NCBI GenBank assembly: GCA_006503475.1
Contig: RSEH01000119.1
Span: 1 to 64,000, forward strand
From: Stentor roeselii
Taxonomy: Eukaryota > Ciliophora > Heterotrichea > Heterotrichida > Stentoridae
Length of the DNA: 64,000 nucleotides
Direction of reading: 5' to 3'
Within the stretch, counting starts at the first letter, position 1; every line of letters starts with the position of its first letter. Below the pieces are notes generated by a model that was not told where the DNA came from, ran no database searches, and saw only the letters and a list, made by a program, of their open reading frames with translations. Of the stretch, positions 49,256 to 56,415 are shown piece after piece. The position numbers and the translations under genes are program-made.

Positions 49256-51559
49256 TTATAGTTTTCTAAGACCTATAAAACCTTCTGAATTGATTTCGCC
49301 TGTATAGCCGATTGAGACTCTTGCTCGCGCTGGAAGCGCGATGAAGTCGATCATTGATAAACCTGCGATGTTCCCGTTTGGATGGCAAGCTACTGGCTTC
49401 AACTTTCCCGAACTGTGGTGAATCACGTAGCTTGAGTTGTTCACTGCTGACATTATCGGCTCACCGTTTACTAGGATTTGAACTGTCGGTTTTTTTCTTG
49501 AGTAAAAACCGAGAATTATCTCGTAAAGACCTGGAGCTACTGTTACTATTGAGACTTTTTCACGTTCCCATAGGAAATTGTCCGGAGCTGTGTTTACTGA
49601 TTGGATCTCCCATGGCACTAAACTTCCTGTCTTTAATTCTCCAGATTTCCATAGCCATCTTCCAAGACAATTTTCAGCACATAGAGCTTCAATGACCGAA
49701 TTGTAGCCGTTGATGTGTGAGGAAAAATCGCTAAGTTGAACTCTTCGGTCTAGATCTTTATGAATTTCTTCTAAAGCTTTATTCGTATCATCAATATTAG
49801 CTTTCATATCAAGTAAAGCACAAATATCCTTAATATTACACTTTAACATCATATCCTTAGCAACATCCTCTAAAGCAAATTCAGTGGACTGAACATGTGA
49901 CTCAAGGTCAGCAGAGTTGCATTTCCTCAACAATTCAATATGAATTTTTTCAATCTCCCTCTTAAGTCCAGCCAAGTCATCATTAGTCGCTTTAGCCTGT
50001 CGAGAGACCTGAGTCGTTTCAAGTTTCGACTCAAGAAGTTTAGGAAAGTCCTGCAAATTAACTTTAGATTCAATCCTTTCCAATACCTGACTTTCAAGAG
50101 TTCTCTGTTTCTGCAAAACATCATCCTTCACACTTTTCAAAGTCTCTGCAAAGTCCTGGTTAGTCGAATGAAAATTTTCTCTGACCTTGTCAAGTCCTTT
50201 TTGATTTTCTTGAACCAGTTGTTTAAGTGTTAAAAATTCTGTCTGTTCTACGATTTTTTTACTAGTTGACTGAATGGAATCTTGTAAATTTTTCACTTCT
50301 TCCAAGAGTTTATTGAAGTCTTTTTGCAGTTCTGACCTGGTGGCTGAGTTGATGTTTTTTATATACAAGACCTGCTCATCACAGTTGTCTTTTGTTTGAG
50401 AAGCCAGTTGATTTATCTGTTCTTTCATTTTTACCACTTCAGACTCAAGTCGATATCGGAAATCAAAATCTTCTGATTTCTTCATTTCACGTTTCAAGTC
50501 GTTTTGCATGTCGCGACAGTCAAGTTTAACTTTTTCTAAAAGTTCAACAGTTGACTCAAAATCAGCCTTTTTATTGACCAGGGTGTAAAGTCTCTCCACA
50601 TCTTTCGCTTCAATTTTTTTCCCGATATTTCTGCGGATTTGTTCGAGGTCAGCTTTAAAAGAGTTCAAATAAGCATCAGTAGTAGAAGAATGTTCTAAAA
50701 ACGCTTTTTCAAATGAACTTCTAACATCTTTTAAAAGCAGGTCAATTTCGTATTTATCCAGTTTTTTCGCTATTTCCGGAAGTAAAATATGTGTAAAGTC
50801 AGTTCTATCAACTTTCTGCTGTAGTTCCGCATGAAGCTGTTCAATAAGGCTGTAATCCGCTTTGCTTTCAAGAGCTGCTAAAATCCTCTGAAGGTCTCCC
50901 AAGTCAGTTTTTTGTCCAATGATTTCTTCAAAACCAATTCTGTCAAGTTTATTGCTTAAACTTGAAGTGACCATATTTTTACTTGCCTTTTGTTCCAAGG
51001 CCTCTCGAAACTCGTCTCTTGCGACTTTATCTTTGAGTTGAGCATGAAGAAACTCGAGTTCTCTTTCATTCGGGATTTGATTCAGTTTTCTATTCAAGTC
51101 TCGGTAAAGGTCTTCGAAGTGAGACTTGATTAAAAGCAGTTCAGACTCGACGTCTCTGAGACTTGCTTTGGACTCGAGAAGAGTTTTCACTTCTTCTATT
51201 GAAGGCTTGTTGGAAAGAAGGTATTGGATGTCTGAACGTGAGACTTTTTCTTCTTGGAGCAGTTGGAATTCTAAACCTGGAACTCGAGATTCTAAGGCTT
51301 GATGAAGCTCGCAGATCTCAGAGGTACTCGCTTTTTGACTTAGGGCTACGGTGTACTCGCTTCGGGATACTTTCAATGGAAGTTGTCTTTCGATGTCGTG
51401 GATTGCTTGGCCTTGAACCCGCACCACGTCTGAAAGAGCTTTGAATGTTAGACGGACTATGTCTTGGATGTTACGCCACTCACTTAAACCTTTCAGAAGG
51501 TCGTCTACGATTAGTGGTGAGTAAGGATCTGATTCATAAAAACGTGATTGTGAGTCCAT
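49256..51559 (-). CDS. long coiled-coil protein with C-terminal C1q-like domain, 767 aa
   Basis: Residues about 60-610 are an almost continuous coiled coil built of irregular repeats of about 35 residues, with a recurring D/E-X2-LL-X2-KA(S/D) pattern (CELHQALESRV, VKTLLESKASLRDVE, LQRILAALESKADYSLIE). Residues about 625-767 form a compact beta-rich domain like C1q/TNF heads (GRWLWKSGELKTG, NFLWEREKVSIVTVAPGLYE, RARVSIGYTGEINSEGFIGL). Similar fusions occur in ciliary and cytoskeletal proteins of protists. No named orthologue was recognised. Part of it (about 50150-50600) has a decayed copy at 53790-54195. Confidence 0.75.
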   Translation of the reverse strand: MDSQSRFYESDPYSPLIVDDLLKGLSEWRNIQDIVRLTFKALSDVVRVQGQAIHDIERQLPLKVSRSEYTVALSQKASTSEICELHQALESRVPGLEFQLLQEEKVSRSDIQYLLSNKPSIEEVKTLLESKASLRDVESELLLIKSHFEDLYRDLNRKLNQIPNERELEFLHAQLKDKVARDEFREALEQKASKNMVTSSLSNKLDRIGFEEIIGQKTDLGDLQRILAALESKADYSLIEQLHAELQQKVDRTDFTHILLPEIAKKLDKYEIDLLLKDVRSSFEKAFLEHSSTTDAYLNSFKADLEQIRRNIGKKIEAKDVERLYTLVNKKADFESTVELLEKVKLDCRDMQNDLKREMKKSEDFDFRYRLESEVVKMKEQINQLASQTKDNCDEQVLYIKNINSATRSELQKDFNKLLEEVKNLQDSIQSTSKKIVEQTEFLTLKQLVQENQKGLDKVRENFHSTNQDFAETLKSVKDDVLQKQRTLESQVLERIESKVNLQDFPKLLESKLETTQVSRQAKATNDDLAGLKREIEKIHIELLRKCNSADLESHVQSTEFALEDVAKDMMLKCNIKDICALLDMKANIDDTNKALEEIHKDLDRRVQLSDFSSHINGYNSVIEALCAENCLGRWLWKSGELKTGSLVPWEIQSVNTAPDNFLWEREKVSIVTVAPGLYEIILGFYSRKKPTVQILVNGEPIMSAVNNSSYVIHHSSGKLKPVACHPNGNIAGLSMIDFIALPARARVSIGYTGEINSEGFIGLRKL

Positions 51560-51874
51560 TTTATTTGTTTAACAGGCAAGAAGAATGTTTGAAAACGAGA
51601 TGGAATTAAAAAAATCTTGAAATAAAGGCTTTTAAACACAGAACTCATTTTATAATTTTCAAACATTTCTATCACTAAGTATTTCAATTTCTCAGTCTAA
51701 TCCAGAAAACTAAGAGTAAAACCAGTAATTCATTTGAATTCTTTGCAATAAATTTATCAATCTAAAATAAGCAACATCTGACTTAAATTCTTTGCAATAA
51801 ACCTATAAATCTTATCTAAGGCGAGTAAAATCTAGCAGAAAGTTCATTTATATTATCAAATTGTTCCGTAGACT
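51560..51874. other. AT-rich spacer with a short imperfect direct repeat
   Basis: No coding frame. The motif AATTCTTTGCAATAAA followed by a similar AT-rich tail occurs twice, near 51737 and 51791, about 54 bp apart. Confidence 0.5.
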
Positions 51875-52035
51875 AATCCATGACTGTTTTTGTTTTGATT
51901 GGTTAGTACTTGGGAATAATTGTTATTTTTCGTTATTTGGAGAGGTACTCAGGACCCCCAAATCTGAATTTAGAAGTTGTTTTTAGCCTGCTGACAATGG
52001 TAACAGAAGTTATCCAGAAACTCTAAAACCCATCA
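51875..52035 (+). pseudogene. decayed copy of the 3' end of the 47271-47915 gene
   Basis: The stretch aligns in the same orientation with about 47720-47900. TTCGTTATTTGGAGAGGTAC corresponds to TTTTGTAGGAGATACTC, and AGAAGTTATCCAGAAACTC corresponds to GGAGTTATCCTGAAACTCC. The reading frame is lost. It ends where the G-free tract before the SQR-like gene begins. Confidence 0.7.
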
Positions 52036-52146
52036 ACCCCTAAAATTCAATAAAAACTCACATCTTCCAAAACCCAAAAAAACAAAAAAAACCAAATCCC
52101 TAAAACTAAAACATCCTTTCTAATCCCATCCCAATCATCCCCTTCA
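52018..52146 (+). promoter_or_regulatory. 129-nt G-free tract upstream of the SQR-like gene
   Basis: The + strand has no G from 52018 to 52146, with runs of C, A and T, similar in texture to the tract before the kinesin gene. It ends 66 bp before the ATG. Its role is unknown; it could be promoter or 5' UTR sequence or a relic of simple-sequence DNA. Confidence 0.4.
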
Positions 52147-52212
52147 GAAATCCAAAATTCCTTCATAAACCAAAAAATCAAAATAACACCCAACCAGGAA
52201 CTTATAATAGCC

Positions 52213-53598
52213 ATGTTTGGACGGACTTTAACCAAGCAAGCCAGCCAAGTCCCCTTGCGATCATTCGCCGGAATGACTGCGAAGCCCCAAAAGCTAGGAG
52301 ACAAGACCCACATCGATACAATAATTGCATCAGTGGGGCAGTTCATGAACCCAGCCAATGCGATGTTGGGAGCCTTTTGCAAATACAACCCAAAAGAAGA
52401 CGTCGGTATTTTTTGCGATAAGTCTCGAATATCAGCTCACGAGTATTCAAAAGACCTCTTGACTCACCTGTCATTCAAAGACGAAGACGCGACTGGCAAA
52501 GGCATTTTCGCCGCTCCAAAGAAAGGCCACTTCTACCGAATTGAAAACGATGTGATCCAGTTCGACCCTGAGAACAAAAAAGTTATTCTTCAGGACAAGA
52601 CTTTTACTTATAACAACCTCATCGTCGCAGGAGAAAATTTGTTTGACTGGGCAAGAGTCACAGGAATGCAAGAGGCTGTGCAAGACTTCTGGAACTCGAA
52701 AGTTACTAGTACTGCTCAAGTGAAATTCGCGAATATGGCGTGGAGGAGTAGTATTGACTTTAGAGGAGGGAACTTTGTGTATGCTCTGCCTAAATCTCCT
52801 TATAAGAATGAAGGGACTTCTCATATTTTCATGCTTTTTGATGAGTTTGAAAAGGATAGAAAAGTTGAAGGGCTTTGGTATGGCTCGAAGTTTATTGTTA
52901 CTACTCCTGATGAGTTCATTCATAGAGTGCCTTGGGTTAATAAGCAACTTGTTGAGTTGGCGGAGAAGAAAGGAATTGAGATTAGATATAACCTTCAGCT
53001 TAAGGAGATCAGATATAGTCAGATTAGGGATCATCATAGAGTTTCTGAATTTGTTTATGAAAATACTAAGACTGGTGGTAGTGAAGTTCTTGACTATGGA
53101 TCTGCTTATTGTTACCCTGAATCTAAAGCTCCTGAAATAATTAAACCATTCGCAGACAGTACAGGTTTAATGGAAGTCGACCATCATACACTAGTAAGCA
53201 AGAAGTATCCAGACGTATTTGGAATTGGAGAAATAATCAACGTTCCAACTATCAGCAACTCAATCGCGACACTAGGCCAGGCACAGGTGGTGGCCGGTAA
53301 CTTGGCAGATGCAATAAAAGGAATGGCTCCTCACGCATCATACAACGGGACTTCAGCCACTCCAATCTTCACCGGCTGGCATAAGCTCATAATGCCCGGA
53401 TTCGCTTATGGCTGGGAAGAGGTGAACACTCGCCTTGCCACTGACACCTCTTCTCCACTTGCTTCGCTTAAGCAAACTCTTAGCTTCGCTGCTTTTAAGA
53501 GGTTCGAAAAGAAGTGGTTTGATAAGAAACATATGGGAAAAATTTATGGACCTCCCAACTGGACCAAGCCGGATAAGAAGGCGGCTGCTCATCATTAG
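52213..53598 (+). CDS. SQR-like flavoprotein homologue lacking redox cysteines (pseudoenzyme), 461 aa
   Basis: The N-terminus MFGRTLTKQASQVPLRSFAG is a typical mitochondrial presequence. The body follows mitochondrial sulfide:quinone oxidoreductase: YNNLIVAGENL, YPDVFGIGEIINVPT, FTGWHKLIMPGFAYG. The FAD-binding GGGSGG motif is replaced by ASVGQFMN, the first redox cysteine (PVKCAG in human) is Asn199 in SPYKNEG, and the second (SCPLVTG) is Ala382 in SATPIFTG. It cannot oxidise sulfide in the usual way. The intact frame argues for a retained, probably structural role in mitochondria, perhaps within a respiratory assembly (inferred). It lies between two decayed gene copies. Confidence 0.85.
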   Translation: MFGRTLTKQASQVPLRSFAGMTAKPQKLGDKTHIDTIIASVGQFMNPANAMLGAFCKYNPKEDVGIFCDKSRISAHEYSKDLLTHLSFKDEDATGKGIFAAPKKGHFYRIENDVIQFDPENKKVILQDKTFTYNNLIVAGENLFDWARVTGMQEAVQDFWNSKVTSTAQVKFANMAWRSSIDFRGGNFVYALPKSPYKNEGTSHIFMLFDEFEKDRKVEGLWYGSKFIVTTPDEFIHRVPWVNKQLVELAEKKGIEIRYNLQLKEIRYSQIRDHHRVSEFVYENTKTGGSEVLDYGSAYCYPESKAPEIIKPFADSTGLMEVDHHTLVSKKYPDVFGIGEIINVPTISNSIATLGQAQVVAGNLADAIKGMAPHASYNGTSATPIFTGWHKLIMPGFAYGWEEVNTRLATDTSSPLASLKQTLSFAAFKRFEKKWFDKKHMGKIYGPPNWTKPDKKAAAHH

Positions 53599-53789
53599 TT
53601 ATAGTTAAGCTTTGGATTTAGATTTTTTTGGAGATTTTCTTTTATTAATGGGAAGTAGAAGTAGGTTTTTTTGTTTTGATTTAAGGAGTTTTGGAGAGTT
53701 TGATTGATTAGCTTTGATTGGGTTTGTAAGATTTGGATTTGAGAATTTTATGTTTCTGGATATTTTATTGTTGAAAATTTAGGGTCTAG
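53599..53789. other. G/T-rich 3' flank of the SQR-like gene
   Basis: C-poor on the + strand, unlike ordinary intergenic DNA here. No coding frame. Confidence 0.4.
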
Positions 53790-54195
53790 GGTAGAGTTGA
53801 AATTTATTTGAGATTATCAAGTTTATTTGTTTCTTGAAAATGTTGTTTATGTGCGAAAATTCTGAATGTTTCGCAAGTTTTTTAATAGTTGGCTGTAGCT
53901 AGTCTTGTAATTTTCACTTTTTAAGGTTTTTAAGTTGTTTTGGAGTTTTTTCTAATGGTGAGTTGAGACTTTTTATATAAGACCTATTAATTGCTGTTGT
54001 ATTTAGGAGCAACTGGCTGATCTGCTTTTCATTTTCACTACCACAAGTCGGTATCGAAATTAAAAATCTTCTTATTTTTTCATTTCACATTTTAGAGTTG
54101 TTTACATAACTCAATAGTCAAGTTCGACTTTTCCAAGAGTTCAACATCCGACCAGAATTCAGTCTTTTTCAGAGAGAAAGACAAAACCCTCTATT
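53790..54195 (-). pseudogene. decayed copy of part of the coiled-coil/C1q-like gene
   Basis: About 400 bp align in the same orientation with about 50150-50600. Matching landmarks are ATATAAGACCTATTAATTGC versus ATACAAGACCTGCTCATCAC, and GACTTTTCCAAGAGTTCAAC versus AACTTTTTCTAAAAGTTCAAC-type sequence. Many small indels destroy the frame. It fits the same old direct duplication as 51875-52035. Confidence 0.75.
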
Positions 54196-54349
54196 AAATT
54201 TTAAATTTTTACAAAAAAACCTACCCATATTATTTAATAAATCAAAACCCAATCAAACTTCCTCCACATAAAACACTTAATCCAAAGCATTATCTATAAC
54301 TATCTAGTCTAAAGTAATAATCATTTCTTGTTCTTTATTTTCCATATAA
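54196..54349. other. short AT-rich spacer
   Basis: Nothing recognised before the next ATG. Confidence 0.4.
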
Positions 54350-54706
54350 ATGATGCTTCCAGTCATAAAAGAAGATGACTCAGCCGATGTGATTGTATTT
54401 GAGCCTAAAACAAGATACACGAAACTTCAAAGCAGAGGTAAAAAATATTCAGACATGCTTCAAAAAAAGCTAAAACAACTTCAAGGGCCGAAAGTGAAGA
54501 AACCCGAATGTTTGGTAAAACATCTGATGGACAAAAAATTGAAAGAAGTCCAGACTTATTCTCAAGGTTTTCCTTGTCTTGAGGACATGATCAGCAAGAT
54601 CAAATCGTTAAGTTCTTCTCCGATCAAACGATTTGCAGGATCTTTTGAAAGAACCAAAAACTCTCCTCCAGGTAAACCTAAAAAATTTAAGCTGACTGAG
54701 CGATGA
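54350..54706 (+). CDS. basic protein of unknown function, 118 aa
   Basis: ATG to a double stop TGA TGA. The first 20 residues are acidic (KEDDSADVIVFEPK), the rest basic and helical (SDMLQKKLKQLQGPKVKK). Less AT-rich than the flanks, which supports coding. No domain was recognised. Confidence 0.5.
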   Translation: MMLPVIKEDDSADVIVFEPKTRYTKLQSRGKKYSDMLQKKLKQLQGPKVKKPECLVKHLMDKKLKEVQTYSQGFPCLEDMISKIKSLSSSPIKRFAGSFERTKNSPPGKPKKFKLTER

Positions 54707-55041
54707 TGAGATAATCATTAAGATGTTTATACTACAATATTTTCGGAAGGGTTTTAGATATTTTATTAGAGATTATGATATTTTTAGGGTTTTGCTATTA
54801 TTTAGAGATTATCACAGTTTTTTATTAGATAATCAATATTTTCTTAAGATTTATATCGGAACAAAAGACTACTTAAGAAATAGATGAAATAATTGAAATT
54901 TTTCATCATCAATGAATAAGTTCAAAGTACTTTTCTTATACTTCAGGAATAAGAAAATAATAAAAAAAACAATAATCTCAGATATTTCTTATCTAAATTC
55001 CTGAAACTATTTAAATTACTATTTCTTGCATCATTCTAATA
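54707..55041. other. AT-rich spacer with short direct repeats
   Basis: The motif TTTATTAGAGATTATGATA and variants such as TATTTAGAGATTATCACAG and TTATTAGATAATCAATATT recur about every 40 bp between 54758 and 54835. No coding frame. Confidence 0.5.
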
Positions 55042-55488
55042 ATGATCACGAATAATATGAAAATAGGAAGATTCACAGTGACCAAGCTAAATGACTCAGT
55101 ATTATCAGACTTATCAGTAAAAACCAAAAACTCAGCAGATCGTGAAGAAGAAAAAGATCTTCTTCCACAATTTTTCAAAGAAAACGACAAAAAAATTCCT
55201 AAGCCAAGTCAAAAAGAAGTCCAAATGGCTCCACCTCATAAGTCTGAATTAAAAGAACTCCTAAACCCCCAAGCCAACTTCGTCCAATACAACGGCCTGG
55301 TTGCGACTCACCAGCAGTTTCTGATGGACTACCTGGCAAAAGATTCAGAAAGACAAGAAAAGATCCAAAAGTTAATTCACGAGATTCTTGAATTGACAGA
55401 CAAAAACGCTAAACTTGAAATTGAAAATAGTGAACTAAAAGAAATACTCCATAGAACTAATGGGAAATTTACAATGCATTATAATTAG
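55042..55488 (+). CDS. small coiled-coil protein with an RFxV-type motif, 148 aa
   Basis: Near the start IGRFTVTKL contains RFTV, which fits the R-F-X-V docking motif known to bind the conserved C-terminal domain of SPAK/OSR1 kinases; relevance here is a guess. The middle has PQANFVQYNGLVATHQQFLM, and the C-terminus is a coiled coil (IQKLIHEILELTDKNAKLEI). No family was recognised. It ends in TAG, with the next gene 11 bp on. Confidence 0.55.
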   Translation: MITNNMKIGRFTVTKLNDSVLSDLSVKTKNSADREEEKDLLPQFFKENDKKIPKPSQKEVQMAPPHKSELKELLNPQANFVQYNGLVATHQQFLMDYLAKDSERQEKIQKLIHEILELTDKNAKLEIENSELKEILHRTNGKFTMHYN

Positions 55489-55499
55489 GTTTATTTAAG

Positions 55500-56363
55500 A
55501 TGAATTCCATTTTATTTATAATGAATCGTAGAGAATATAGGAATAATGATCAGAAGTCAGGGGAATGCAACTCTGATGAAAAATTGGATACTTGTTCGAA
55601 ATTAGACTTGGCTGAACAGAGCAGAATTGAATTTACTCCGAAGTATGAAACTGAAAGTTTAAAGAAAAAATTGAAAGATTTTATTTGGATGTCGAGGTCA
55701 AAGACACTACAAGACATTCAGGAGACTTCAGCGTCGATTCATGAAGGGATAAAGAATTATGAAAACTCCTCTAAAAAGTTTGAGGTTACCATTTTGGAGC
55801 ATTCTCATTATATATACTCATCACTTGAAAGAAGATTTTTTGAAAACCAAGAAGAACTAGAAATAATAAAAAAGCGCGAACTCCAATTCGACGAATCTGA
55901 ATATCCTTCAGATGAACACTACAATTTGCTAACTTCAATCCTTGAATTCATTTCAACACTAATGTGTAGATGGGACATCTTCGACATAAACAACTACGGA
56001 TATCGATACAAAGGCCGCAGTCTTTCAGTAGAAATAGTCGACATGAACGAGATAAACAAAAAATGCATAGCTCCTGATATTGTTTGGTTCACTTTCGCAA
56101 TAACCCACGCTCCATTCAAAGCAAAAATCGAGAAAGCCTTGATGCTCTTCGGGAAAATCCTTCAACACGCTATAAACCAAGTTCTTGAATTTTTCAGTCA
56201 TCACGACTTATCAGAAGAAAAGTTCAACTTAAGCAGAAATTTTTTCTTCTGCAGGAGAAAACAAACTATATGCAACGAGCTTTATGATAAAATAAAATCA
56301 CTTGAAATATCTTATAGATACTTCGAAAAGCATCTTTTAGAAGAGTTCTTGAAAATAGTTTAA
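55500..56363 (+). CDS. protein of unknown function, 287 aa
   Basis: A largely helical protein with no recognised domain. The first 60 residues are charged; helices follow (LQDIQETSASIHEGIKNYEN, LLTSILEFISTLMCRWDIF). A patch at 180-230 (IAPDIVWFTFAITHAPFKAK) is well-structured in composition. There is no signal peptide. The last codons and stop belong to a 22-nt direct repeat whose second copy precedes the meckelin ATG. Confidence 0.55.
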   Translation: MNSILFIMNRREYRNNDQKSGECNSDEKLDTCSKLDLAEQSRIEFTPKYETESLKKKLKDFIWMSRSKTLQDIQETSASIHEGIKNYENSSKKFEVTILEHSHYIYSSLERRFFENQEELEIIKKRELQFDESEYPSDEHYNLLTSILEFISTLMCRWDIFDINNYGYRYKGRSLSVEIVDMNEINKKCIAPDIVWFTFAITHAPFKAKIEKALMLFGKILQHAINQVLEFFSHHDLSEEKFNLSRNFFFCRRKQTICNELYDKIKSLEISYRYFEKHLLEEFLKIV

Positions 56364-56366
56364 TAA
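56345..56366 (+). repeat. 22-nt direct repeat, copy 1
   Basis: GTTCTTGAAAATAGTTTAAT followed by AA, covering the last codons and TAA of the 287-aa gene. An identical copy starts 47 bp downstream. Confidence 0.9.
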
Positions 56367-56391
56367 TCCTTCAAAAATCATCACCGAAAGC

Positions 56392-56413
56392 GTTCTTGAA
56401 AATAGTTTAATAA
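56392..56413 (+). repeat. 22-nt direct repeat, copy 2
   Basis: Identical to 56345-56366 and ending 2 bp before the meckelin ATG. It points to a small tandem duplication of the upstream gene's end. Confidence 0.9.
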
Positions 56414-56415
56414 AT

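Noticed and set aside
52471-53037. 188-codon minus-strand frame inside the SQR-like gene
   Set aside because: The + strand frame is full-length, matches a known family throughout and has a presequence; the antisense frame has no domain.
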